A DNA stretch of 56,675 nt from Porticoccaceae bacterium UBA2002. Lineage in GTDB: Bacteria > Pseudomonadota > Gammaproteobacteria > Pseudomonadales > Porticoccaceae. How positions within the stretch are numbered: position 1 is the stretch's first letter; every line of letters begins with the position of its first letter. The position numbers and the translations under genes were made by a program. Positions 19,555-28,619 of this stretch are shown here, piece by piece. The notes beneath the pieces were generated by a model. That model was given only the letters and a program-made list of their open reading frames with translations. It did not search any database and was not told where the DNA came from. The stretch is from assembly GCA_002334915.1 (NCBI GenBank), contig DDCQ01000007.1, positions 5,651 to 62,325 on the forward strand. The letters are read 5' to 3'.

Positions 19555-21246
19555 TCAGCCCCGGGCAGCCTTGCGCAACGCAGAGACTCGCAGGGTTCTA
19601 AACCCCTCCTGCAGGGCAGTTTGCAAAATATCCAGCGAGCTGCCTCCCTGCATAATCAGTTTTGATATTGCCGGGGATATTTTTAATGTCTCGTACACGC
19701 CCACCCGACCTTTGTAGCCATTGGTGCAATTGGTGCAATCCCCCGCTTTAAACAGGGTAAATTCCTCTCGGGGCAGATCAATATCATCAAACCCCTCATC
19801 CTTAAGCACAGAGTCGGGAATATCATCCAAGGGAGTGCGGCATTGAACGCAGAGTTTGCGCCCCAGCCGCTGAGCAATAATTAAATTGACCGAGGTAGCC
19901 ACATTAAAAGAGGGCACGCCCATATTCAGCAGCCGGGTCAAGGTCTCGGGGGCGCTATTGGTATGTAATGTGGACATTACCAAATGGCCGGTTTGCGCCG
20001 CTTTAATAGCAATTTCTGCAGTCTCCAGATCGCGGATCTCGCCCACCATAACCACATCAGGATCCTGGCGCAGAAAAGACCGCAGCGCCTCGGCAAAACT
20101 CAGCCCCACGCGCATATTAATCTGGGTCTGGTTAATGCCCTCCATATTGATCTCAATTGGGTCCTCCGCGGTGGAGATATTGCGCTCTGCGGTATTCAAT
20201 ATATTTAGGCCCGTGTACAGCGACACAGTTTTACCGCTGCCCGTGGGGCCGGTGACCAAAATCATGCCCTGGGGTTTGGCCAGGGCATCCATATAGGCGC
20301 TCTTTTGATCATCCTCATAGCCCAGGGCATCAATACCCATTTTGGCGCTGGAGGCATCGAGAATACGCAGCACAATTTTTTCGCCAAACTGGAGAGGCAA
20401 TGTATTGACCCGAAAATCAATCGACTTGTTTTTTGATAGCTTGAGTTTAACCCGACCATCCTGGGGAATGCGGCGCTCGGAAATATCCATGCGCGCCATC
20501 ACTTTTAGACGGGCAGCCAGGCGAGGGGCCAGATTGGCGGGGGGCTTGGCCATTTCTCTCAATATGCCATCGACGCGAAAGCGCACGCGATAGCTTTTTT
20601 CGTAGGGCTCAAAATGGACATCCGAGGCACCCAGCTTAATAGCATCAACCAGCATCTTATTAATAAAACGTACAATGGGGGCTTCATCTTCTCCATTGGA
20701 GTCAGAGCCATTTGAATCCTCGTCATCTATGGCTTCCATATCCAAATCGTCGAGGTGCATATCATCTATGGTGCCCAGCACTTCGCCGATATCCCGGTCA
20801 CTGTCTGTTTCCAGCCACTTTTCCAGCGCCTGGGTGATGCTGGAATAAAGGGCCAGAATTGGCTCTACAGCAATACCAGTCTGGAACTGAATTTCGTTAA
20901 GGGCGCGGTGATCTGTGGGGTCTGCAATAGCTACAAACAGGCGATTGCCCCTCTGTACCAATGGCATCACCTGATGCTTGCTAAGTAGCTTGTTATCAAT
21001 CAATCCTTTGGGAATATGCTCGCTATTATGATGCTCCAGAGAGTAGATAGGTATACCAAATTCTTTGGCTGCCGAATTGGCAATGGCTTTATCCGAGACC
21101 AACTTTTTTTCGCAGAGATACTGCACCAGAGAGAGTTTTTCGGTCTTGGCTGAACTGGTAGCAACCTCAAGATCCTGAGGTTCTATCAGATGATCATCGA
21201 CCAGTCTTTTGGGCAATCCATGGAGTGCCATTGGTGCCATATTCAT
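19555..21246 (-). CDS. pilB: Type IV pilus extension ATPase PilB
   Basis: PilB is the hexameric cytoplasmic motor that drives pilus extension. The 563-residue product has an N-terminal MshEN/GspE-II domain, an acidic linker (EAIDDEDSNGSDSNGEDE), then the ATPase with GASDVHFEPY, Walker A GPTGSGKTVSLYTGL, the Asp and His boxes (DPDVVMVGEIRDLETAEIA, GHLVMSTLHTN), and a zinc site with CVQC and CTNC. Length and domain order match PilB rather than PilT. It is the first gene of the pilBCD-coaE-yacG run, diverging from pilA. Confidence 0.96.
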   Translation of the reverse strand: MNMAPMALHGLPKRLVDDHLIEPQDLEVATSSAKTEKLSLVQYLCEKKLVSDKAIANSAAKEFGIPIYSLEHHNSEHIPKGLIDNKLLSKHQVMPLVQRGNRLFVAIADPTDHRALNEIQFQTGIAVEPILALYSSITQALEKWLETDSDRDIGEVLGTIDDMHLDDLDMEAIDDEDSNGSDSNGEDEAPIVRFINKMLVDAIKLGASDVHFEPYEKSYRVRFRVDGILREMAKPPANLAPRLAARLKVMARMDISERRIPQDGRVKLKLSKNKSIDFRVNTLPLQFGEKIVLRILDASSAKMGIDALGYEDDQKSAYMDALAKPQGMILVTGPTGSGKTVSLYTGLNILNTAERNISTAEDPIEINMEGINQTQINMRVGLSFAEALRSFLRQDPDVVMVGEIRDLETAEIAIKAAQTGHLVMSTLHTNSAPETLTRLLNMGVPSFNVATSVNLIIAQRLGRKLCVQCRTPLDDIPDSVLKDEGFDDIDLPREEFTLFKAGDCTNCTNGYKGRVGVYETLKISPAISKLIMQGGSSLDILQTALQEGFRTLRVSALRKAARG

Positions 21247-21392
21247 AGTGATTTACCTTCCCTGCACAAAATTCCTGATTAGCCCGATTCTACTTTGCAG
21301 TCCTATATGTCGCAGTGCCGGAGTGCACAAAATCAGAAATAAACCGTGAAGCAAATAACAGTTTTTTTAAAAATGGTTGGCAACAAAGATCA

Positions 21393-21426
21393 GTGACAAA
21401 AATGGTCACAAACTGACACTGACTGG
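21393..21426. promoter_or_regulatory. Candidate PilR activator sites upstream of pilA
   Basis: GTGAC at 21393-21397 faces GTCAC at 21405-21409, and GACACTGAC follows at 21415-21423. Read on the minus strand, this stretch repeats (T)GTGTC and TGTCAC-like words, which resemble the tandem C/GTGTC boxes known for PilR in Pseudomonas. The centre is about 100 bases before the sigma-54 promoter, a normal enhancer distance. An IHF-like word (12 of 13 matches to WATCAANNNNTTR, minus strand) lies between at 21473-21485. The binding protein is inference, since no pilSR genes are in the window. Confidence 0.45.
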
Positions 21427-21504
21427 CGATAAAAAGCCCCCAAGAGCAGGCTGATTTTTGAATAAATATTTGTAACCTATTGAAATAATTAGGAATTAAT
21501 AATT

Positions 21505-21520
21505 TGGCACGCTAATTGCG
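21505..21520 (+). promoter_or_regulatory. Sigma-54 (RpoN) promoter of pilA
   Basis: TGGCACGCTAATTGCG matches the sigma-54 consensus TGGCAC-N5-TTGC, with GG at 21506-21507 and GC at 21518-21519 separated by exactly 10 bases. The start of transcription would be near 21531, leaving a leader of about 100 bases before the pilA start codon. RpoN control of pilA is established in Pseudomonas and relatives. Confidence 0.85.
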
Positions 21521-21631
21521 ATTGATCTGGGTAGTGCAGCTAGGACAGGTAATATAGTTGCCAGTTAACTGGAATTAACACTGCCAAGCGCCCGCCGCTG
21601 AGTGCAGACCTTACTATTTGGAGATAGACAA

Positions 21632-22042
21632 ATGAAAAAAGCTCAATCAGGTTTTACTCTTATCGAACTTATGATCGTTGTGGCCATTATTGGTATTTTG
21701 GCCTCAGTGGCTCTTCCTGCATATAACACCTATACGGAGAAAGCACAGTTTTCTGAGGTTGTTCTAGCCACAAGTGCAGCGAAAATTGCAGTTGAGGTTG
21801 GTGCTCAATCTGGTATCGCTCTGGCTGCCTTAGATGGTGGTGCTAATGGGGTTATTGATCTGGGTGCCTCTGGTTTCGTGGATAGTGTCGAGACTGTAAA
21901 TGGTGTAATTACTGCTACGGCTATTGCTGGGTTAGATGATGTGGACGGTGATCCCGCGACCTATATTCTCACACCAACAGTCACGAATAATCAGGTGCAA
22001 TGGGCTGTTACAGGAACTTGTTTAGTTGCAGGGCTATGCTAG
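21632..22042 (+). CDS. pilA: Major type IV pilin PilA
   Basis: PilA is the pilus subunit. The ATG at 21632 follows the ribosome site GGAGA (21620-21624) and gives 136 residues; an upstream in-frame start at 21602 would add ten residues ahead of the leader and is rejected. The class III leader is MKKAQSG, cut before Phe8, with Glu12 as the conserved Glu+5 of the mature form and a long hydrophobic helix ([19 protein letters not shown]). Two cysteines, at residues 130 and 136, can close a very short disulphide loop at the extreme C-terminus. The gene stands alone between a sigma-54 promoter and a terminator and is divergent from pilB. Confidence 0.95.
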   Translation: MKKAQSGFTLIELMIVVAIIGILASVALPAYNTYTEKAQFSEVVLATSAAKIAVEVGAQSGIALAALDGGANGVIDLGASGFVDSVETVNGVITATAIAGLDDVDGDPATYILTPTVTNNQVQWAVTGTCLVAGLC

Positions 22043-22064
22043 TTTTTACTTAGTATGCGAAACA

Positions 22065-22098
22065 AAAAAACGTCTGCTACTGAGCGGGCGTTTTTTTT
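22065..22098 (+). terminator. Intrinsic terminator after pilA
   Basis: A 9-bp stem, ACGTCTGCT (22070-22078) with AGCGGGCGT (22083-22091), allows two G-U pairs, has loop ACTG and is followed by eight Ts (22091-22098). It lies 27 bases after the pilA stop. The A-run in front may also serve nadC on the other strand. Confidence 0.85.
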
Positions 22099-22112
22099 GC
22101 TCTGAATTTTGA

Positions 22113-22964
22113 TTAATCTATTAATCGCATAGATAAATCCACCGCTCGAATATGCTTGGTTAAACTTCCCGAAGAAATATAGTTTACCGCCGAGCTAATA
22201 TATTGCTGCACAGTCTCAGCAGTAATATTGCCAGACACCTCAATTTTGGTATCGCCAAAATCAATAGCCGCCAGCGCAGCAATATCCGCCGGCGAAAAAT
22301 TATCCAGCATCACCACATCGACTTTGGCCGCCAGCGCCTGCTGCAACTCTTCAACTGATTCCACCTCCACTTCGATTAATTTATCCGCGGCAATGGTGCG
22401 CGCCTGAGATACTGCCTCGGCAATACTGCCACAGGCGGCAATATGATTTTCCTTAATTAAAAAGGCATCGTACAGACCAATGCGATGGTTGTGGCAGCCG
22501 CCCACAGTCACCGCATATTTTTGTGCCAGCCGCAGGCCGGGAATGGTTTTTCTGGTATCGAGAATTTTGACATCGCTGCCCGCTGCCAGGTCGGCATATT
22601 CGCGGGCCAATGTGGCGGTGGCCGACAATGTCTGCAAAAAGTTTAGTGCGGCGCGCTCACCAGTAAGCAATATTCTGGCATTGCCTTGCAGGGTGAATAG
22701 GGTTTGCTCTGGACTCACCAGATCGCCCTCATTGATATGCCATTCAATCTGAGTCGAGGGGTCAAGCTGTCTGAAAACCTCGTCTACCCAGGCGCGACCG
22801 CAGATAACCGCGGCTTCTCGGGATATTACTGCGGCCCTGGCCTGTTTTTCTGCTGGTATCAGCATGGCTGTGATATCGCCAGTGCCAATATCTTCGCTCA
22901 GGGCGCGGGCGACAGTGGCAGGAATATCTGCGGCGGTAGCTTCAGGTGGTTGATATTGGGTCAT
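22113..22964 (-). CDS. nadC: Quinolinate phosphoribosyltransferase (decarboxylating)
   Basis: NadC converts quinolinate and PRPP to nicotinate mononucleotide in NAD synthesis. The 283-residue type II PRTase shows [72 protein letters not shown] and VDVVMLDNF, all active-site segments. Length is normal. It converges with pilA and is divergent from the DUF1631 gene. Confidence 0.96.
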   Translation of the reverse strand: MTQYQPPEATAADIPATVARALSEDIGTGDITAMLIPAEKQARAAVISREAAVICGRAWVDEVFRQLDPSTQIEWHINEGDLVSPEQTLFTLQGNARILLTGERAALNFLQTLSATATLAREYADLAAGSDVKILDTRKTIPGLRLAQKYAVTVGGCHNHRIGLYDAFLIKENHIAACGSIAEAVSQARTIAADKLIEVEVESVEELQQALAAKVDVVMLDNFSPADIAALAAIDFGDTKIEVSGNITAETVQQYISSAVNYISSGSLTKHIRAVDLSMRLID

Positions 22965-23156
22965 GGAATACTCTCAATATGGTCTCTGGGGGCGCTGTCA
23001 ATTGCCTCACTTTATAAACGCGCCGGAGTATAACAGCAATAATGAGATTGGATTTTGCTAGTCGATCTGTTTCAAAGCCCGCAGGAGTTTTTTAAACTTA
23101 AATGCTCGAAATGACGAGTGGTTAAAGTTTGGTTAGCCAAAGAGTTGGCAGGGTTA

Positions 23157-25508
23157 ATGATTAAAGGATTAAACTTTAGTGAAAAAGAGCATATTAGCTC
23201 GCTGCGGCAGTCTTGCCAGCGGCATCTTCAGACTGTCTTTAACAGCTTCTTCGAATTAGCTTCCACGACCTTGATCGGCATGGCCGACAGGGCCGAAACC
23301 AATCGTCTGCAAACCCTGTATCTGGATGCTCAACGTCTGCTGCGAACGCGCAGATCTGCCATAGAGTCACTGGTTTTGGAACGCACCATGGACAGTTTTT
23401 CGGTGCTGGATTCAAGCCTGCAGCCTAGCTCTGTCAATAGCGCAGTTAACCCCGGTGGTCACAATACCCCCTACAACCATCTGGAGCTGCTGGGCAATGA
23501 AGATCTGGAGGTGATGATTGCGCTGGACAATAGCAGCACCGCAGCTCTGGAAGCTTACAAACAGCCCCTCTACCTTTTACACCGTCGTTTTCAGACTCTG
23601 GTTGGTGGTGACATGGACTCTGGCAAGCCTGATCCCATGTCTCCAGATGCGCTGCTGGAATGTTTTTCTGAATCTATCCGCCATGACCTGATTGCTGTGG
23701 AGATACAGGTGGTACTGATCAATCTTTTTAATCAGATCTGCTTTGATCGAAGTTATGGCCGCCTGCTGGACGAGGTTAATCAAAATCTGGAGAGCGCCGG
23801 AGTGCTGCCGCAGCCAGAACAAACTGCCAGCGGTCTGGATAGACCCTCAGCTGCAGCTGAACAAAGAGCTGTGTCTGAGCAAAAAGCTGTATATACAGAT
23901 AATGAAGCTACGCGAACTGATAATGATCTTGGGCAGCGTCAGGCTGTAGTGGATAAATTAAAAACCAGGCGTCCAGGCTCTCTATTAAGTGCCCAATCAT
24001 ATGCTGAGTCATCCGCTGAGGTGCCAGCAGAGCCAGCCCCCGAGTCACCCCGTGCAGCAACGGGTAGCACTTCGCAGTCGATTGCCAAAACCAGAGTTCA
24101 GACTGAACTGCTGGCACGAATTTCAACCATTTTGGATAATGCCGGTCAGTCCTTTGACCATGAGGATAAGATCACTATCAGCAGGCAACAGGTTTTTGCT
24201 GAAATCGATAAGCATATCAATCACCTGTTGCAGGACCTTGATCAGGGCTCTCAAGCCCCGGGCCAACCCAGCCAGAGGCTTGAGCAGGCACTAAACAGGG
24301 TGCGCGGCGATGGCCAGCCGGGCCTGCATGGCAGTGACAGCAGTATCTTTAAACTGATAGGCAGTACCTTTTCCCGGTTTAGCCAGGTCAGTGGCATAGC
24401 ACCCGAGGCGCAGCAGGTAATAAACCGCTGTGAGCTACCACTACTTAAATTGGCTCTCAACAAGCCAACCCTGCTGGAGCAAGAGAACCATCCCATCCGC
24501 AGGCTATTTAATGAAATGGCCAAATATGCCATTGGGCTTGAGGCGGGCAACTGTGCCGAGAACAGTATTTATAAAAAGATGCTGAGCCTATCTGAAAAAA
24601 TGCTCTCTGACTCCTTTGATGAGCGCCAGATACCCCTGATGCTCACTGAATTTATGTCAGCCATAGATACAGAGGCTCGACAGACTAGCATTCAGGCTCA
24701 GCGCCAGTTAGAGCAGGTTGCCGCCGCTGAAAAAATAAACTGGGCCCATACCAGGGTAGAAAAAGAAATAACCGAGCGCCTATTGGGCCACAGGGTGCCA
24801 GTAGCCATTTTAAACTTTGTCGAGCAGCACTGGTGCAAGGTGCTGCATATTGCCCATCTGCGGGGTGGCGAGGGCAGCGGGGACTGGCAGAAAGGGCTGC
24901 AGATTCTGAACCACTTACTGGCTATAGAGAGCACCCCGCTGGTGCACCGCGATATGAGTGCCCTGGCCCAGGTGCTAGAGGATATTGACCTGCGACTGCA
25001 GCATATAGGCATAGATACAGTGCAGCGGGCTGACCAAATGGAGCGACTGAGGTTTGTTCTTGACCCAGAGCTACCGGATAATGTCACCCCGCTAAAACCC
25101 AGAGGCAGGAGCAACAAGCAGGACAACAGTGACCAGATAAAACGAATTGTTATAGAGAATCTGGAGGCTGAGATGCCCGGGGAAAATATTGCTCAGGCGA
25201 TACTTAGCCTGGAGGAGCTGGACTCTGGTGATCAAGACAGCCTGGCCGCGATACAAAAGGGTTGTTGGATTGAATTATCCGATGATATAAAGTCTGTCAG
25301 GCGCGGTAAGTTGGCTGGTATTGTCGGGCCCTCATGGAAATATGTGTTTGTGAACAATAAAGGTAAGTTAGTGGCAGCGCCAAATCGCGCGCGACTGGCT
25401 GAACAAATAAGAGCAGGAGAGGCTGTGCCATTGGATAATTCTGGTCTATTTGACAAAGCTATCAGAGCCGCCATAAACGATATTAAAGAGCTATCAGTCG
25501 CCAGTTAG
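23157..25508 (+). CDS. DUF1631 family protein, function unknown
   Basis: A large soluble protein of about 783 residues without membrane segments. I recognise it as the DUF1631 family (often mislabelled thymidine phosphorylase) from its size, its place between nadC and ampD as in Pseudomonas, and the C-terminal segment GCWIELSDDIKSVRRGKLAG and GPSWKYVFVNNKGK. That last part looks like a small beta domain of PilZ type, but I see no firm c-di-GMP motif. The middle, about residues 230-310, is low in complexity and rich in Ala, Glu, Pro and Ser. Start is ambiguous: ATG 23157 has AGGG upstream; a GTG at 23118 would add 13 residues. Confidence 0.8.
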   Translation: MIKGLNFSEKEHISSLRQSCQRHLQTVFNSFFELASTTLIGMADRAETNRLQTLYLDAQRLLRTRRSAIESLVLERTMDSFSVLDSSLQPSSVNSAVNPGGHNTPYNHLELLGNEDLEVMIALDNSSTAALEAYKQPLYLLHRRFQTLVGGDMDSGKPDPMSPDALLECFSESIRHDLIAVEIQVVLINLFNQICFDRSYGRLLDEVNQNLESAGVLPQPEQTASGLDRPSAAAEQRAVSEQKAVYTDNEATRTDNDLGQRQAVVDKLKTRRPGSLLSAQSYAESSAEVPAEPAPESPRAATGSTSQSIAKTRVQTELLARISTILDNAGQSFDHEDKITISRQQVFAEIDKHINHLLQDLDQGSQAPGQPSQRLEQALNRVRGDGQPGLHGSDSSIFKLIGSTFSRFSQVSGIAPEAQQVINRCELPLLKLALNKPTLLEQENHPIRRLFNEMAKYAIGLEAGNCAENSIYKKMLSLSEKMLSDSFDERQIPLMLTEFMSAIDTEARQTSIQAQRQLEQVAAAEKINWAHTRVEKEITERLLGHRVPVAILNFVEQHWCKVLHIAHLRGGEGSGDWQKGLQILNHLLAIESTPLVHRDMSALAQVLEDIDLRLQHIGIDTVQRADQMERLRFVLDPELPDNVTPLKPRGRSNKQDNSDQIKRIVIENLEAEMPGENIAQAILSLEELDSGDQDSLAAIQKGCWIELSDDIKSVRRGKLAGIVGPSWKYVFVNNKGKLVAAPNRARLAEQIRAGEAVPLDNSGLFDKAIRAAINDIKELSVAS

Positions 25509-25531
25509 GGGCAGTTAGCGCAGGATTCAGC

Positions 25532-26074
25532 ATGAAGATTACCCAGGGGTGGCTCAGCGCCAGCACACAGCTTGTCTCGCCCAATACAGATCAGCGACCA
25601 GATGAGGCCGATATCAGTCTGTTGGTGGTGCACAGTATCAGCCTGCCGCCGGAGCAGTTTGGAGGCCCCTATGTAGGCCAGCTGTTTTCCAACTGCCTGG
25701 ACCCAAACCAGCATCCCTATTTTGCAGATATCGCCCATCTCAAAGTCTCCTCTCATCTGCTGATAGATCGTCTGGGCAATATCACCCAATTTGTACCCTT
25801 CGATCAGCGAGCCTGGCATGCAGGTGTCTCTGAATTTGAGGGGCGAGACAGTTGCAATGATTTCTCCATTGGCATTGAAATGGAAGGTGCGGATAATATT
25901 GCTTACACTGACGCCCAATACGATATGCTAACCGCTGTTACTCAGGTGCTTCTTGAGGCCTATCCATTAATTACCCGCGAGCGTATTGTGGGTCATATGG
26001 ATATAGCCCCAGGGCGAAAAACTGACCCGGGTCCAGCCTTTGACTGGGCCCGCTATAAAAGTGCGTTAAATTAG
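25532..26074 (+). CDS. ampD: 1,6-anhydro-N-acetylmuramyl-L-alanine amidase AmpD
   Basis: AmpD cleaves the stem peptide from anhydro-muropeptides in the cytoplasm during wall recycling. The 180-residue amidase_2 protein has the zinc ligands in LLVVHSISLPP (His) and VGHMDIAPGRKTDPGPAFDW (His and Asp), plus WHAGVSEFEGRDSCNDFSIGIE. There is no signal peptide, as expected for the cytoplasmic enzyme. An AGGA site precedes the ATG. It forms an apparent operon with ampE 13 bases later; its substrate importer ampG converges from the other strand. Confidence 0.95.
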   Translation: MKITQGWLSASTQLVSPNTDQRPDEADISLLVVHSISLPPEQFGGPYVGQLFSNCLDPNQHPYFADIAHLKVSSHLLIDRLGNITQFVPFDQRAWHAGVSEFEGRDSCNDFSIGIEMEGADNIAYTDAQYDMLTAVTQVLLEAYPLITRERIVGHMDIAPGRKTDPGPAFDWARYKSALN

Positions 26075-26087
26075 TGCTGGGATTACC

Positions 26088-26951
26088 ATGAATTTTTTGA
26101 TTGTGCTACTCGCCATTATTCTGCTCGAAGCCTACTCCGAGCTTGGCTTTGTGCAGCGCGATAACTGGCTGCGCAGATGGCATGCTGGCCTCTCCAAGCT
26201 GGGTCTGGCAAGCGGGTCCTCAGCTCTGGGAATGGTACTGTTTTTGGCGGTGCCCCTGCTGGTACTGTACCTGCTGTTGTCCACTCTCAGCCAGCAGGGT
26301 TTGGGCCTGTTTGTTTTCCTGCTCGAGCTGGCAGTGCTGCTCTATGCCCTGGGGCGGGGTAATCTGGACACCCAGATTGCGCTGCTAACCTCGGACCTGG
26401 AGCGCGATGATCTGCAGGCCGCCTTCCACGATGCCGCCATATTTAATACTGCCTACCCTGAGGGGTCGGCCGACTCGGCTGAAGATCTGAAAAACGAGGT
26501 GTTTGCCGCGCTGCCATACCGTATTTTTGAGCGTTCATTTGTGGTGATTTTCTGGTTCTTTTTGCTGGGTGCGCCGGCCGCACTGGCCTACCGTTTGTTG
26601 GCTCTGCATGGAGATCTAAGATTGGATAGCGACGACAGTCGCGCGGTTAAATGGCTGTGGTTAATGGAGTGGCTGCCGGTGCGGCTGCTGGGTATTACCC
26701 TGGGTCTGGTTGGTAACTTTTCGCAGGCAGCTGGCTTAACCCGCCAGTTAATATTTTCCCGCAGCATTGGCACAGATGAATTGCTGGGCCAGGCCATCAA
26801 AGGTGCTCTTCAGGATGAGGAGGGCTCTGGTCATGCTGGCGAGACCTCAATTCAGTTAAACGCTCAGGCCATAAGTAATTTAGTGGCTCTGTTGGGTCGA
26901 GCCATGACCGCCTGGTTGGTGGCCATAGCTATACTGGTGATTCTGAGTTAA
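26088..26951 (+). CDS. ampE: AmpE-like inner-membrane protein
   Basis: The 287-residue protein has four main hydrophobic regions (near residues 1-12, 45-90, 150-175 and 270-287) and the AmpE features YSELGFVQRDNWLRRW near the start and an ERSFVVIFWFFLLGAPAALAYRL helix. AmpE is linked genetically to AmpD and beta-lactamase induction, but its biochemical role is unclear; it is distantly related to CobD/CbiB. Its 3' end overlaps the convergent ampG by 23 bases. Confidence 0.88.
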   Translation: MNFLIVLLAIILLEAYSELGFVQRDNWLRRWHAGLSKLGLASGSSALGMVLFLAVPLLVLYLLLSTLSQQGLGLFVFLLELAVLLYALGRGNLDTQIALLTSDLERDDLQAAFHDAAIFNTAYPEGSADSAEDLKNEVFAALPYRIFERSFVVIFWFFLLGAPAALAYRLLALHGDLRLDSDDSRAVKWLWLMEWLPVRLLGITLGLVGNFSQAAGLTRQLIFSRSIGTDELLGQAIKGALQDEEGSGHAGETSIQLNAQAISNLVALLGRAMTAWLVAIAILVILS

Positions 26952-28206
26952 CCGTCTTCGAATTTTCCTCGTGCCAGGGCGCTACTTTTAGCAGCAGTAA
27001 CATGCCTGGAATGGCCAGCAATGTGCACAGATAAAAGAAGTTTTCCCAGCCCAGATTCTCAACAATCACTCCGGTCACCGAGCTGGCCAATGTGCGAGGC
27101 ACCGCGGTAATCGCGGTAAACAGCGCCAGCTGAGTAGCAGCAAAGGCGGGGTTGGTCACCCGAAAAATAAAGGCAATAAAGGCGGCAGTGCCCAGGCCAA
27201 CACCCAGATACTCAAAACCAATCACCATGGCTAATAGCCAGAGTCCCTCACCCACCCGGGCCATCAATGCAAAACCCAGAATAGAGACAATCTGCACAGC
27301 TCCAAATAACCACAGCGCGCGATTAATACCGATTTTGACCATTAGAATACCGCCCAGCATGCCACCCACTATCATGGGCACCAGGGCGGCAAATTTAGCT
27401 ACAGAGCCTATCTCGGTTTTGCTAAAGCCCATATCCAAATAGAAGGGAGTCGCCAGTGCGGTTGCCATGCTGTCGCCAAGCTTATACATAAGAATAAACA
27501 GCAAAATAAGGCCTGCCTGCCTGACCCCCTGTCGGGAGATAAACTCTCTAAAGGGCTCAGTGACCGAACTGGCTAATGTGGTGGGGTGCAGCTCCGATCT
27601 CTGGGGCTCCTGGATGCTCAGGGTCAGTGCAATCCCAACCAGCATAAAGGCACCAGTCACTGCAAACACAGTTTCCCAGGGCAGAATATCGGACAAAATT
27701 AATGACAGCGACCCAGGCACAAGGCCGGCCAATCTATAGACGTTGACATGAATCGAGTTGCCCAGACCAAGCTCGGTGTCGGGCAGAATTTGACGCCTGT
27801 AGGCATCCAGTACTATATCCTGGGTGGCACTTAAAAACGCAATGCCCAGACAGAGCCAGGCTATAGGCCAAAGCTGACTCTGCGGATCCAAAAAGCCAAG
27901 AACCGCTATGCTCAGAAACAGTGCAACCTGTGTGCCCAGCATCCAGCTGCGGCGCAGCCCCGGGCTATAGGCAAACAGCCGCAGTTGGTAGCGGTCGAGA
28001 AAGGGCGACCAGACAAATTTCCAGGTATAGGGCAGGCCAATCAGAGCAAAGAAGCCAATTTCTGCCAGCCCAACGCCCTCAGAGCGCAGCCAGGCCGGTA
28101 CCAGAGAAATCAACAGGTACAGGGGCATGCCTGAGGCAAATCCGGTAAAAATACAGATCAGCATGCGCCGGTTTAGCAGTGCCTCACGTAAGCTTGGTGA
28201 ATTCAT
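26929..28206 (-). CDS. ampG: AmpG-type muropeptide permease (MFS)
   Basis: AmpG imports GlcNAc-anhydroMurNAc peptides through the inner membrane. The 425-residue MFS protein follows AmpG: FTGFASGMPLYLLISLVPAW, EIGFFALIGLPYTWKFVWSP with FLDRY, SATQDIVLDAYRRQILP, ILMYKLGDSMATALATPF, and AFAATQLALFTAITAVPRTL near the end. About 12 membrane segments fit; it lacks the two extra C-terminal helices of the E. coli protein. The recycling genes ampD and ampE lie convergent to it, which supports the substrate. Confidence 0.88.
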   Translation of the reverse strand: MNSPSLREALLNRRMLICIFTGFASGMPLYLLISLVPAWLRSEGVGLAEIGFFALIGLPYTWKFVWSPFLDRYQLRLFAYSPGLRRSWMLGTQVALFLSIAVLGFLDPQSQLWPIAWLCLGIAFLSATQDIVLDAYRRQILPDTELGLGNSIHVNVYRLAGLVPGSLSLILSDILPWETVFAVTGAFMLVGIALTLSIQEPQRSELHPTTLASSVTEPFREFISRQGVRQAGLILLFILMYKLGDSMATALATPFYLDMGFSKTEIGSVAKFAALVPMIVGGMLGGILMVKIGINRALWLFGAVQIVSILGFALMARVGEGLWLLAMVIGFEYLGVGLGTAAFIAFIFRVTNPAFAATQLALFTAITAVPRTLASSVTGVIVENLGWENFFYLCTLLAIPGMLLLLKVAPWHEENSKTVNSESPV

Positions 28207-28223
28207 TTAATCCCCTGTTGGTA

Positions 28224-28541
28224 TTAGGGCCGCCATCGATATTTTGCAAGACTTATGCGGCAGCCATCCACTACTAGTCCCTCTTGCTTTAAGCGGGCTA
28301 TTTGCCGTTGTCCGCTGTCGCTATCTGGCGGCAGGCTTATCTTTCCCGCGGCATTAATGACTCTATGCCAGGGCAGAGTGCTATCACTGGGCAGATGGCG
28401 CAGTGTTCGGCCAACCAGCCGAGCTGCTCTGGGTAAACCCGCCAGCTCGGCAACCTGGCCATAGGTCACAACCACACCAGAGGGTATAGCCGCTAACACA
28501 GCGTAGATCCTCTGCTCCGGGTCAATATTCGTCATGGGCAA
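28224..28541 (-). CDS. Alkyltransferase-like protein (ATL)
   Basis: The 105-residue protein is the DNA-binding domain of the MGMT/Ogt family (IPSGVVVTYGQVAELAGLP, RAARLVGRTLRHLPSD). The active-site motif PCHRV reads PWHRVI, with Trp in place of the alkyl-accepting Cys. It therefore cannot take the alkyl group. ATLs are known to bind O6-alkylguanine and hand it to nucleotide excision repair. The start may be the first or the third Met. It is 17 bases upstream of ampG on the same strand. Confidence 0.9.
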   Translation of the reverse strand: MPMTNIDPEQRIYAVLAAIPSGVVVTYGQVAELAGLPRAARLVGRTLRHLPSDSTLPWHRVINAAGKISLPPDSDSGQRQIARLKQEGLVVDGCRISLAKYRWRP

Positions 28542-28619
28542 AGCCTACGCTATTCGCGCACATGTTGAAATAGTGAAAACAGCCCCAATAAAACAAGCAG
28601 GGTTACTGAGAGGTTTGCA

